From NCBI GenBank assembly GCA_025357635.1, contig JANXOV010000073.1, positions 37,766 to 101,765 of the forward strand: a DNA stretch of 64,000 bases. The letters run 5' to 3'. The notes under the pieces are model-generated. The model was not told the DNA's origin. It made no database searches and saw nothing but the letters and a program-made list of their open reading frames with translations. How positions within the stretch are numbered: position 1 is the stretch's first letter; each line of letters opens with the position of its first letter. The position numbers were made by a program, and so were the translations under genes. This stretch comes from Pseudomonadota bacterium (lineage in GTDB: Bacteria > Pseudomonadota > Gammaproteobacteria > Steroidobacterales > Steroidobacteraceae). This document shows positions 35,600 to 43,920 of this stretch, one piece after another.

Positions 35600-36684
35600 A
35601 TCAAATGCGTTCGATCTTCGTCGACAAGATCGCCTCAGTCACCCAGGCCTGCGGACTGTCGCATGAGGCCCGCATCGCCACCGACATTCCGTGCGAGGAA
35701 GGTGTCGTGGTCGTGGTCGAAGTGCTCAACAACAAGTCCACCTACAACACGCTCGAGCTGACCAGCGGCCGCATGGCCAAGGTCACGCGCGGCGACATCG
35801 TCGCCGGCGCTCTGGGGCATCGCAAGGCGCTGTTCGGCTACTCGGGCCACATCCCCACGCAGCTTAAGACGGGCGATGTGATCCAGATGCTCAACATCGG
35901 CGGCGTGCTCGGCATCTGCGATTCGGCGACGCCCGACAAAGGCAAGCCGTTCGACTGCAAAGTGCTCGGCACGGTGCTGACCTTTCCGTATCTGGGCGAG
36001 CGCATCGGCGTGCCGGCCAAGGTGGGCTACAAGGCGCTGGACTACGACGCGCCGTTGGACGCACGCCAGGTGCCGGTGGTGGCGCTGGCCGGAACCTGCA
36101 TGGAAGCCGGCAAAACCGCGGCGGCATCAGCCATCATCGCGCGCATGCGTCACCGCGGACTGACCGTGGACGCCTTCAAGGCCACCGGCGTGTCGTTGCG
36201 CCGCGATATCCTCGCCTTCGAGGACGCCGGCGCCCGCCGCACCATGATTTTCACGGATCTTGGCATCGTCACCACCACCGCGAAGTGCGGACCGGCGCTG
36301 ACGCGCACCATGCTCACGGAAATGAGCGGCGGCAAACCCGACGTCATCGTGTTCGAACTGGGCGATGGCCTGCTCGGCACCTACGGTGTCGAGTCGATTC
36401 TGCGCCAGCCCGACATCCGCGATGCACTGACCGCCGTGGTCCTGTCGGCCAACGATCCGGTCGCAGCCTGGGGCGGGGTCAAACTGCTGCGGGAGCGCTT
36501 CAGCATCGAGCCCTGCGCCGTGACGGGACCCGCCACCGACAATCAAGTGGGCGTGCAGATCATCCGCGAGCAGATGAATGTGGAAGCCTTCAACGCCATC
36601 AGCAACCCGGCCGATCTGGGCGACTACATCATTGCCAGGCTTGGGCTTGCCAACGTCAGCGCACCGAAGGCGGCCGCCGAATGA
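35596..36684 (+). CDS. P-loop protein of the BioD/DUF1611-like type, in the arginine operon
   Basis: The product is 362 aa. Residues 1-155 form a beta-rich N-terminal domain (IPCEEGVVVVVEVLNNK ... GDVIQMLNIGGVLG). A P-loop GTCMEAGKTAAAS at 166-178 follows, like dethiobiotin synthetase (GTDxxVGKT), then FKATGVSLRRD and DVIVFELGDGLLG. The layout recalls DUF1611 proteins; at least one DUF1611 protein (DgcN) is reported to N-acylate D-glutamate. The gene is ATGA-coupled to both argG and argC, so it is almost certainly an arginine-pathway component. No argA or argJ is seen, so an acyl-CoA:glutamate acyltransferase role is my inference. Confidence 0.7.
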   Translation: MNQMRSIFVDKIASVTQACGLSHEARIATDIPCEEGVVVVVEVLNNKSTYNTLELTSGRMAKVTRGDIVAGALGHRKALFGYSGHIPTQLKTGDVIQMLNIGGVLGICDSATPDKGKPFDCKVLGTVLTFPYLGERIGVPAKVGYKALDYDAPLDARQVPVVALAGTCMEAGKTAAASAIIARMRHRGLTVDAFKATGVSLRRDILAFEDAGARRTMIFTDLGIVTTTAKCGPALTRTMLTEMSGGKPDVIVFELGDGLLGTYGVESILRQPDIRDALTAVVLSANDPVAAWGGVKLLRERFSIEPCAVTGPATDNQVGVQIIREQMNVEAFNAISNPADLGDYIIARLGLANVSAPKAAAE

Positions 36685-37742
36685 GTTCGCACACGCCCGC
36701 CATCGTGCTGGGCGGCACCGGCTACGTCGCCGGCGAACTGCTGCGCCTGATCGATGCGCACCCGCAGCTGGAACTGGCCGCGGTGCTCTCCGACAGCCAG
36801 CCGGGCGAGCCGGTGGCCAAGGCGTTCCCGCATCTGCGCAGCGCCTATCCGGAGTTGAAGTTCTCGGACCTCCAGGACATCGAGGCCCGGTTGTGCCACG
36901 CGCCGGTGAGCGCATTGTTCTCTGCGGCGCCGCACGGCGTCTCCGCGGCGCTGGTTGACCGACTGCTGAGCGCGGCGCAGATCGCCGGCACCCGGGTGCA
37001 TTGCGTCGACATCTCGGCGGACTTCCGCTACTCGAGCGCGGCGGCCTATGAAGCGATTTACCACCATGCGCACGGCGCGCCGGCGCGTAATCGCGATTTC
37101 ACCTGCGCCGTACCCGAACATTTGAAGCATGCGCCGACGCCACATGTAGCGCACCCCGGCTGCTTCGCCACCGCGGCGCTGCTGGCAAGCGTGCCCCTGC
37201 TCAAGCTGGGCTTGAGCGAACCCACCCTGTTTGTCAGCGGCATCACAGGAAGCACCGGCTCGGGCCGCAAGCCCACGGATGGCACGCATCATCCGCAGCG
37301 ACACAGCGATCTGTATTCCTATGGTGCGCTGGCACACCGCCACACACCGGAAATCACCGCCTGCGCGCGCGCCGCCAGCGGCATCAAGGCGCAGTTCAAC
37401 TTTGTGCCGCACTCCGGCCCCTTCGCGCGCGGCATCCACATCACGGTACAGGCGCCGCTGGCGGCCCCGGTGTCGAGCGCGGCGGCACTGCATGACTTCG
37501 CCGATTTCTACAAGGGCTGCCCGTTCATTCAGGTGTCGGGAAACGCGCCGCGCGTCAAAGACGTCGCGGGAAGCAACTATGCGCACTTGAGCGTGGTTAC
37601 CAACGGCCGCAGCATTGCGGTCATGTGCGCGATCGACAATCTGACCAAGGGCGCCGCAGGCGGCGCCGTGCAATGGATGAATCGCTTGCTGGGGTGGGAT
37701 GAAACGCTAGGACTGCGCGCGCCGGCGGCGGGCTGGACATGA
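36681..37742 (+). CDS. argC: N-acyl-gamma-glutamyl-phosphate reductase
   Basis: The product is 353 aa. It reduces N-acylglutamyl phosphate to the semialdehyde. The Rossmann motif is LGGTGYVAGELLRL, the catalytic Cys sits in AHPGCFATA, and VSGITGSTGSGRKPTDGTHH and FVPHSGPFARGIHITV are family regions. The length (about 350) fits type-1 ArgC. Both ends overlap neighbours by ATGA. Its preferred acyl group (acetyl or succinyl) is not obvious from sequence. Confidence 0.92.
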   Translation: MSSHTPAIVLGGTGYVAGELLRLIDAHPQLELAAVLSDSQPGEPVAKAFPHLRSAYPELKFSDLQDIEARLCHAPVSALFSAAPHGVSAALVDRLLSAAQIAGTRVHCVDISADFRYSSAAAYEAIYHHAHGAPARNRDFTCAVPEHLKHAPTPHVAHPGCFATAALLASVPLLKLGLSEPTLFVSGITGSTGSGRKPTDGTHHPQRHSDLYSYGALAHRHTPEITACARAASGIKAQFNFVPHSGPFARGIHITVQAPLAAPVSSAAALHDFADFYKGCPFIQVSGNAPRVKDVAGSNYAHLSVVTNGRSIAVMCAIDNLTKGAAGGAVQWMNRLLGWDETLGLRAPAAGWT

Positions 37743-38896
37743 ATCATCCGGCTCAGGCGCATGCCTCTCATCTGGCCAATGTTTTCGCGCAATACCCCAT
37801 CGAGGTGCAGCGCGGGGAAGGCGTGTGGCTGTACGCACGCGACGGCCGCAAGATTCTGGACTTTTATGGCGGTCATGCGGTCGCAGGCTTAGGCTACGGT
37901 CATCCACGCTGGCTGGCGGCGCTTGAGAATCAAGCCCGGCAGATGGCCTTTCAAACCAACGCCCTGCCGATGCCGGTGCGCGAGCGCGCCGCGGCGCGCC
38001 TGGTGAAATTCGCAGGGCTTGGTCTGGATACCGTGTTCTGGATCAACAGCGGCGCGGAAGCCAATGAAAACGCCTTGAAGCTGGCGTTCAAAATGACGGG
38101 TCGTGACAAGGTGGTCGCTCTGGAACAGGGCTGGCATGGCCGCACCGCCGCGGCCGGCGCCGTCACCTGGGGCGCCATGGAGAAATGGTACGGCTTTCCG
38201 CGCCGCCCGTTTGAGGTGAGCTTCACGCCGCGCAACGATCCTTCGGCGCTGGAGTTCGTCATCGACAACAACACCGCGGCGGCGATCGTGGAGCCGGTGC
38301 AGGGTGTGGGCGGCGCCTACGATGTGGGCAAGCCCATGCTGCAGGCGCTGCGCAAGCGCTGCGATGAGGTCGGCGCGGTGTTGATATTCGACGAGGTGCA
38401 ATGCGGGATGGGCCGCACCGGCAAGCCCTTCGGCGCCAACTATTTCGGCGTGACGCCCGACATCCTCACCGCCGCCAAGGCGCTGGGCAACGGCTTCCCG
38501 GTCTCGGCGATCATGATCAACGCGAAGATCGCGCAGCAGATCCGGTACGACGACATGGGCACGACCTTCGGCGGCGGCCCCATGGCCTGCGCCGTCGCCG
38601 AAGCGGTGATCGACACCATCGAATCCGAATCGCTGATGGCCAATGTGCAACAGGTGTCCGACTACATGCGCAGCAGCTGCGTCGTCGGCCCGGTCACCGG
38701 CACGCAGGGCGCCGGATTTCTGCTCGGGCTGAAGACCTCCAGAGCGGCGAAGGAAGTGCAGGCGGCGCTGATGCAGAAGAACATTCTCACCGGCACCAGC
38801 GGCGACCCGCACATCCTGCGCCTGCTGCCCGCCTACATCATGAACGAAGGGCATGTGGATCAGCTGAGCGACGCACTGGCGAAGATACCCGCATGA
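37739..38896 (+). CDS. argD: N-acylornithine aminotransferase (class III, PLP)
   Basis: The product is 385 aa. It transaminates N-acylglutamate semialdehyde to N-acylornithine. Visible are INSGAEANENALKLA, the PLP Asp in LIFDEVQCGMGRTG, the Schiff-base Lys in TAAKALGNGFPVSA, and GTTFGGGPMACAVA. It starts MNHPAQAHASHLANVFAQYP with ATGA overlap. Substrate acyl group unknown; the class also accepts succinyl derivatives. Confidence 0.91.
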   Translation: MNHPAQAHASHLANVFAQYPIEVQRGEGVWLYARDGRKILDFYGGHAVAGLGYGHPRWLAALENQARQMAFQTNALPMPVRERAAARLVKFAGLGLDTVFWINSGAEANENALKLAFKMTGRDKVVALEQGWHGRTAAAGAVTWGAMEKWYGFPRRPFEVSFTPRNDPSALEFVIDNNTAAAIVEPVQGVGGAYDVGKPMLQALRKRCDEVGAVLIFDEVQCGMGRTGKPFGANYFGVTPDILTAAKALGNGFPVSAIMINAKIAQQIRYDDMGTTFGGGPMACAVAEAVIDTIESESLMANVQQVSDYMRSSCVVGPVTGTQGAGFLLGLKTSRAAKEVQAALMQKNILTGTSGDPHILRLLPAYIMNEGHVDQLSDALAKIPA

Positions 38897-39888
38897 AGAA
38901 GTTCCTCGATCTTGCCGATTTTGAACCGGCCGAAATCCGCGATCTGCTGCAGCTGGCGCAGCGGCTGCAGGATCACCCGGAGCCGGCGGCGTTGGCCGGC
39001 AAGATACTGGGTCTGGTGTTCTTCAATCCCTCGCTGCGCACGCTGGCCTCCTTTCAGGCCGGCATGGCGCGCCTGGGCGGCAGCTCCTTCGTGATCACGC
39101 CGGGACAGGGCACCTGGCAGCTGGAGACGCGGCTCAATGCCATCATGAACGGATCCTGCGCCGAGCACATTCGCGAAGGCATTCCGGTGCTGGCCTCGTA
39201 CTGCGACGCGCTCGGCGTACGCGCCTTCGCTGAAGGCAAGAATCTGCAAAGCGATTTGAGCGAAAGTCTGTTCAAGATCATCGACGGCCTGTGCGACAAG
39301 CCGCTGATCAATCTGGAATCCGCAGCCAACCATCCGTGTCAGGCGCTGGCCGACTGGAAAACCCTGGATGACCTGAAGGTGCCGCAGCGCGCCAAGTTCG
39401 TGCTCAGCTGGGTGTACCACCCGCGCGCCCTGCCGCTGGCCGTGCCCGCGGCCACGCTGCACATGGCCGCGATGCGCGGCATGGACGTGGTGGTGCTGCG
39501 GCCCGAAGGCTTTGCGCTGCCCGGCGAATTGATGGCCAAGGCGAAAACCGCGGCCTCCGCGGCCGGCGGTTCGGTGACGCAGACCGGCGACCGCGCCGCG
39601 GCGCTGGCCGGCGCACAGATCGTGTACGCCAAGGAATGGGGCACGACCTCGTATTACGGCGACGCGGATGCGGACATGAAGCTGCGCGCCGACCTGTCCG
39701 ACTGGTGCGTGCGCGAACCCTGGTTCAAGCACGCCGCTGCGGACGTGAAATTCATGCACTGCCTCCCCGTGCGGCGCAACGTGGCCGTGGCCGATGAAAT
39801 TCTCGACGGACCACGCAGCGTCGTAAAGCACGAGGCATTCAACCGTATGGTGGTGCAGATGGCCGTGCTGCACCGTTTGCTGCGCTGA
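38893..39888 (+). CDS. argF': N-acylornithine (acetyl/succinyl) carbamoyltransferase
   Basis: The product is 331 aa. Carbamoyl-phosphate motif NPSLRT (45-50), substrate loop with Trp75 in PGQGTWQLETR, LSWVYHPRALPLAVP, and HCLPVRRNV (289-297) identify the acylornithine transcarbamylase family rather than ordinary ArgF. By my alignment, the residue equal to Glu92 of the Xanthomonas campestris acetylornithine enzyme (Pro90 in the Bacteroides succinyl enzyme) is Ala90, in IMNGSCAEHI. The modified Lys302 of the Xanthomonas enzyme corresponds to Ala here. The product is N-acylcitrulline, which needs a deacylase not visible in this window. Confidence 0.88.
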   Translation: MKKFLDLADFEPAEIRDLLQLAQRLQDHPEPAALAGKILGLVFFNPSLRTLASFQAGMARLGGSSFVITPGQGTWQLETRLNAIMNGSCAEHIREGIPVLASYCDALGVRAFAEGKNLQSDLSESLFKIIDGLCDKPLINLESAANHPCQALADWKTLDDLKVPQRAKFVLSWVYHPRALPLAVPAATLHMAAMRGMDVVVLRPEGFALPGELMAKAKTAASAAGGSVTQTGDRAAALAGAQIVYAKEWGTTSYYGDADADMKLRADLSDWCVREPWFKHAAADVKFMHCLPVRRNVAVADEILDGPRSVVKHEAFNRMVVQMAVLHRLLR

Positions 39889-39916
39889 TGCAATTTTTCC
39901 ATTCACGGAGACTGCG

Positions 39917-40858
39917 ATGATGAAGAGCCGACCCGACCCCTCCATTGCCGTGCGCGCACTGCGCAGTGCGGCGCCCTACATCCGCATGTACAAGGGCAAG
40001 GTGTTCGTCATCAAGGCCGGCGGCGCGGTGTTCAGCGACGAAGCCTCCACGCGCGGCCTCATCGAGCAGGTGGCCATCCTGCATCAGGTGGGCATCAAGA
40101 CCGTGCTGGTGCACGGCGGCGGACCACAGCTGGATCTGCTGCAGTCTCAGCTGGGCATCGAAACGCACATGGTGCACGGCCGGCGGGTCACCGATCAAAA
40201 ATCCATCGACGTCACCGCCATGGTGCTCAACGGATTGATCAACACGCGCATCCTTGCCATCTGCCGCGATCTGGACATCGAGGCCGTGGGCATCAGCGGC
40301 GTCGATGCCGGCCTGGTGCGCGCCCACAAGCGCGCGCCGGTGAGAATTTCGGAGGGAACTGAAACGGTGGACTATGGTTTTGTCGGCGACGTCGATGCGG
40401 TGGATACCAATGTCATCGAAAAGCTGCTCGACAACGGCCTGATGCCTGTGGTCAGTCCGTTATCCGCCGATTCCTCCGGCGTCCTGCTCAACATCAACGC
40501 CGACACCATTGCCGCCGCCATCGGCGGCGCGCTCGCGGCCGAGAAGCTGATTTTGTGCACCGGCGCCAACGGCATACTCGAGCAGCTGGAGGATCCGAGC
40601 TCGGTCATTTCCTACACCGACCTGAAAGGCCTGAAGAAGCTGCGCGATCAGGGCAGCCTCAAGGACGGCATGCTGCCCAAGGCGGCGGCCATCGAAAGCG
40701 CGATCCGCAGCGGCGTGCGTCGCGTGCATGTCATCTCCTACAAGTCCACCGACAGCGTGCTGGCCGAGGTGTTCACCAATGAAGGCACGGGCACGCTGGT
40801 GGTTGCGGATCTCAATGCGTTGAGTCCCGCCGAACAGCAAAGCGCCCGCCAGGCTTGA
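39917..40858 (+). CDS. argB: N-acetylglutamate (acylglutamate) kinase
   Basis: The product is 313 aa, an amino-acid kinase fold protein: KVFVIKAGGAVFSD, VLVHGGGPQLDLL, GLVRAHKRAPVRI, NINADTIAAAIGGAL and the C-terminal VHVISYKSTDSVL. Two adjacent ATGs (39917 and 39920) follow GGAG. The start MMKSRPDPSIAVRALRSAAPYI includes an N-terminal helix as found in arginine-inhibited hexameric kinases. It phosphorylates N-acylglutamate, the second pathway step. Confidence 0.91.
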   Translation: MMKSRPDPSIAVRALRSAAPYIRMYKGKVFVIKAGGAVFSDEASTRGLIEQVAILHQVGIKTVLVHGGGPQLDLLQSQLGIETHMVHGRRVTDQKSIDVTAMVLNGLINTRILAICRDLDIEAVGISGVDAGLVRAHKRAPVRISEGTETVDYGFVGDVDAVDTNVIEKLLDNGLMPVVSPLSADSSGVLLNINADTIAAAIGGALAAEKLILCTGANGILEQLEDPSSVISYTDLKGLKKLRDQGSLKDGMLPKAAAIESAIRSGVRRVHVISYKSTDSVLAEVFTNEGTGTLVVADLNALSPAEQQSARQA

Positions 40859-40868
40859 GGATGCGCAC

Positions 40869-42056
40869 ATGAGCCGGTTGTGGGACAAAGGAGCGCCGCT
40901 GGATGCGCGGGTGCTGGCGTACACCGCGCTGGATGATCACGAACTGGACAATCGGCTCGTGGCGCACGACATCCTTGCCAGCATCGCCCATGCGAACATG
41001 CTGCATGAGCAATCCTTGCTCAATGCGGCGGATCTGGCCGCGATCACCACAGCGCTGCGGCAGATCGGCGAGGCGCACGCGCGCGGCGAGTGGCGCGTGA
41101 CACTGGAGATGGAGGATTCGCAGACCGCGATTGAGAACCTGCTGACACAGAAAATCGGCGCGGCCGGCGGCCGCCTGCATGCGGGCCGCTCCCGCAACGA
41201 TCAGGTGCTCGCCGCGCTGCGCCTGTACATGCGTCAGGCGGTCGCGAAACTGCAGGGCGGCAGCCACGCCGTGGCCGAGGCTCTGGATCGTCTGGCCGCG
41301 CGCGAAGGCGCCATCGTGCTGCCAGGCTACACGCACATGCAACAGGCCATGCCCAGCACGGTGGCCTGGTGGGCCGGCGGATTCGCCGCTGAGATCCGTG
41401 ACGATGCGGCAGGGCTCGCTGATTGCCTGCGCCGCATCGGCAAGAATCCGCTGGGATCGGCCGCGGGCTACGGCACGCCGGGCCTGCCGGTGGACCGTGA
41501 AAGCACGCGCCGGCAGCTGAATTTCACGCAGATTCACGAACCGGTTACCGCCGTGCAACTCTCGCGCGGCAAGGCTGAGGCACAGCTGGCCTTCGAGATC
41601 ACGCTGCTCACGCAGGACATCGCGCGCCTCGCCGCCGACCTGCTGTTGTTCTACACGCAGGAGTTCGCTTTCGTGAGCCTGCCGGATGCATTCACCACCG
41701 GCTCTTCCATCATGCCGCAGAAGCGCAACGCCGATGTGTTCGAGTTGATGCGCGGCCGCAGCGCCCTCGCCCAGGCTGCCTTGAACGAGATTCTCGGCAT
41801 CACGCAAAAACTGACCTCCGGCTATCACCGCGACCTGCAGCTGATCAAGCCGCCGCTGTTTCGCAGCATCGATGCGTGCGAACAGACGCTGGACATCCTG
41901 CCGATGGCGTTGGATGGCGTGCGCTTCAAGCCGGACAGCATCGCCCTGGATCCGGGCATCCACGCCGCCGAACAGGCCAATGCCCTGGTGGCGCGCGAAG
42001 GCATTGCGTTTCGCGAAGCCTACCGGCGCGTCGCGGCAAAGCTGCGGCGGGATTGA
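40869..42056 (+). CDS. argH: Argininosuccinate lyase
   Basis: The product is 395 aa, of the fumarase/aspartase superfamily; it splits argininosuccinate into arginine and fumarate. Seen are HAGRSRNDQVLAALRLYM, GYTHMQQAMPST and the signature GSSIMPQKRNADVFELMRG. GAGG lies 8 nt before the ATG. The protein is about 60 residues shorter than the usual 450-460, with a reduced C-terminal domain after TSGYHRDLQL; the active-site regions are kept. Confidence 0.9.
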   Translation: MSRLWDKGAPLDARVLAYTALDDHELDNRLVAHDILASIAHANMLHEQSLLNAADLAAITTALRQIGEAHARGEWRVTLEMEDSQTAIENLLTQKIGAAGGRLHAGRSRNDQVLAALRLYMRQAVAKLQGGSHAVAEALDRLAAREGAIVLPGYTHMQQAMPSTVAWWAGGFAAEIRDDAAGLADCLRRIGKNPLGSAAGYGTPGLPVDRESTRRQLNFTQIHEPVTAVQLSRGKAEAQLAFEITLLTQDIARLAADLLLFYTQEFAFVSLPDAFTTGSSIMPQKRNADVFELMRGRSALAQAALNEILGITQKLTSGYHRDLQLIKPPLFRSIDACEQTLDILPMALDGVRFKPDSIALDPGIHAAEQANALVAREGIAFREAYRRVAAKLRRD

Positions 42057-42063
42057 GGCCATC

Positions 42064-42498
42064 ATGCCGATCTGGAAGCACACACCCACGCTGGCGGAAC
42101 TGGAGCAGTTTCAAAAAGGCACGCTCGCCGATCACATCGGCATCACGTTCATCGAGCTGGGGCCGGATTTTCTCAAGGGACGCATGCCGGTGGAAGCCCG
42201 TACCAAGCAGCCCATGGGCCTGTTGCATGGCGGCGCCTCGGTCGCGCTGGCTGAAACCCTCGGCAGCGTCGCCTCGACGCTGTGTCTGGAACCTGGCATG
42301 CAATGCGTGGGGCTCGAGATCAACGCCAATCACATCCGCGCCGCGCGCGGCGGTCATGTCACCGGCACGGCACGGCCCGTGCACATCGGCGCGCGTACGC
42401 ATGTCTGGAGCATCGAAATCACCGACGACAATAGTAAAATAGTCTGCGTATCGCGCCTGACACTGGCTATCATTGACGCTGGCAAACTCGCCAAATGA
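42064..42498 (+). CDS. Hot-dog acyl-CoA thioesterase, YdiI/MenI-like
   Basis: The product is 144 aa. The stretch ARTKQPMGLLHGGASVALAE and GLEINANHIRAARGG closely follow E. coli YdiI (MenI), a DHNA-CoA / acyl-CoA thioesterase; the catalytic Glu is in LAETLGS. It starts 7 nt after the argH stop, so it appears to be the last gene of the arginine operon. No menaquinone gene is nearby. A general aryl/acyl-CoA hydrolase is the safest reading; a link to acyl-group use in the arginine pathway is speculation. Confidence 0.85.
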   Translation: MPIWKHTPTLAELEQFQKGTLADHIGITFIELGPDFLKGRMPVEARTKQPMGLLHGGASVALAETLGSVASTLCLEPGMQCVGLEINANHIRAARGGHVTGTARPVHIGARTHVWSIEITDDNSKIVCVSRLTLAIIDAGKLAK

Positions 42499-42525
42499 TT
42501 TGATACGACTTTTCAGGAGTGACGC

Positions 42526-43293
42526 ATGAATCCAGGCAGGAACGGCATCCGCTGGCGATACTGGGCATTGACGGCCACGGCCCTTGCCGCAACCGCGCTG
42601 GCGGCGCAGACCACAGCACCGGCAGGTGCACCCGCGGCGATCAAACCGGCGCCGGCCGCCACGCCGCCGGCCCCGCCTCCTCCCGCCTTGAGCGCGGAGC
42701 AGGCCAGCTACAGTTTCGGCATGAGCTTCGGCGAACAGCTGCGTCATGCGGGCCTCAACGACGAGCTGTCGGTCGATGCGGTCAGCCGCGGCCTCAAGGA
42801 CGCATTGGGCGGCAAGAAACTCAGCGCCGCCGAACAGCAGCAGTTGGCGCAGTATGTGCGCTCGGTGCGCGATTCGGCAGGTGTGCGCAACAAGGCCACC
42901 GCGAAGGAATTTCTCGCCGGCAATGGGCAGCAAAAGGGCGTGAAGACGACAGCCTCGGGACTGCAATACAAGGTCATTGCGGCGGGCGACGCCAAGGCGG
43001 CCTCGCCCAAGCCGGATGACCAGGTGACGGTGCAATACCGCGGCAAGCTGCTCGACGGCACGGAATTCGACAGTTCCTATTCGCGCGGCCAGCCCGCCAC
43101 CATGCAGGCCAATCGCGTCATCAAGGGCTGGCAGGAAGCGCTGCAACTGATGAAGCCGGGCGCCAAGTACGAGTTGTTCATTCCACCCGAGCTGGCCTAC
43201 GATTTGAATTCACCTCCCGGCATTCCGCCCGGGTCGGCACTGGTGTTCGAAGTCGAGCTGGTCAGCGTGCAAGCCGCACCGAAACCCAACTAA
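42526..43293 (+). CDS. FKBP-type peptidyl-prolyl cis-trans isomerase, exported
   Basis: The product is 255 aa. An N-terminal signal segment (YWALTATALAATALAAQ) precedes a Pro/Ala linker, an FKBP-N dimerisation domain (SYSFGMSFGEQLRHAG ... LSAAEQQQLAQYV) and an FKBP-C catalytic domain (DQVTVQYRGKLLDGTEFDSS ... LAYDLNSPPGIPPGSAL). This is the FkpA/Mip layout of a periplasmic folding helper. AGGAG precedes the ATG. It starts 27 nt after the thioesterase and could be read from the same transcript. Confidence 0.9.
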   Translation: MNPGRNGIRWRYWALTATALAATALAAQTTAPAGAPAAIKPAPAATPPAPPPPALSAEQASYSFGMSFGEQLRHAGLNDELSVDAVSRGLKDALGGKKLSAAEQQQLAQYVRSVRDSAGVRNKATAKEFLAGNGQQKGVKTTASGLQYKVIAAGDAKAASPKPDDQVTVQYRGKLLDGTEFDSSYSRGQPATMQANRVIKGWQEALQLMKPGAKYELFIPPELAYDLNSPPGIPPGSALVFEVELVSVQAAPKPN

Positions 43294-43318
43294 AGCCAGG
43301 ATCCTGAGAGGGCGCCGA

Positions 43319-43393
43319 TCACGCCGGCGCGGCCACCGGGCGGGTGCGGTAAAGCCAGTACAGCACACCGCCGGTGAGCATCGCGCAATTCAC
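43319..43393 (-). pseudogene. Possible remnant of a membrane-protein C-terminus
   Basis: Between the FKBP gene and hpf, the minus strand has a short frame reading VNCAMLTGGVLYWLYRTRP-VAAPA and then stop, preceded by TAA four codons upstream. It looks like the last transmembrane helix and tail of a lost membrane protein, but it could also be chance or a very small membrane peptide. Base composition matches the surroundings. Confidence 0.25.
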
Positions 43394-43461
43394 GGCGAGT
43401 TAATATCGCGCCCGATGCCGGGGAAATCAGCATCCATGATAGCGGCTGAAACTTCCAAGCA

Positions 43462-43821
43462 TCAGGCCGTGATGAGCAGCGGCTCAGGAGCGCCCGGCAG
43501 CGCCGTTCGCCGCAGTGAGCGGCGGCGTCCGATCGCCGAGCGTGTGGCGCGCGCAAGTTTGGCAAACGCTGCCGGTATCGAGCGGTACAAGTCCGAATCG
43601 ATATCCGTGGCGACCACGACGGAGCGTCCGCCGGCCATCTGCGCATAAGCCAGGCACCCCTTGTCCAGCCCGCCGCGGCGGCCGTTCACATCGAACAGCC
43701 TGACCTGCAGACTTCTGGGACTGGGCGAAAACTGCGCCGCGTAATCGGATACCTCGCGCTCCACCGCGCTGCGCAGCGCCGGTGTCAGGGTGAATCCTCG
43801 CGCCTGTAGATCGGTTTTCAT
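43462..43821 (-). CDS. Ribosome hibernation-promoting factor / RaiA-like protein
   Basis: The product is 119 aa of the sigma-54-modulation/S30AE group: ARGFTLTPALRSAVEREVSD, VRLFDVNGRRGGLDKGC, VVVATDIDSDLYRSIPAAF and a basic C-terminal stretch SAIGRRRSLRRT. Such proteins bind the decoding centre of idle 30S/70S ribosomes. GGAG precedes the ATG. It is a short form without the dimerisation tail. It is divergent from the LysR gene; the shared 99-bp spacer is AT-rich, unlike the rest of the window. Confidence 0.82.
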   Translation of the reverse strand: MKTDLQARGFTLTPALRSAVEREVSDYAAQFSPSPRSLQVRLFDVNGRRGGLDKGCLAYAQMAGGRSVVVATDIDSDLYRSIPAAFAKLARATRSAIGRRRSLRRTALPGAPEPLLITA

Positions 43822-43920
43822 CGTTGCATCTCCGGTTGGTTGTTGCGGGCCTACGATAAGATGGCCCTGTTTGTTAAAAAAGCAGATAATTATTACTCCA
43901 TCATCAGTTTTTTCCTGACC

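Noticed and set aside
40812..42089. 425-codon minus-strand open frame over argH
   Set aside because: Antisense shadow rich in Gln, His and Arg; argH signature is on the plus strand.
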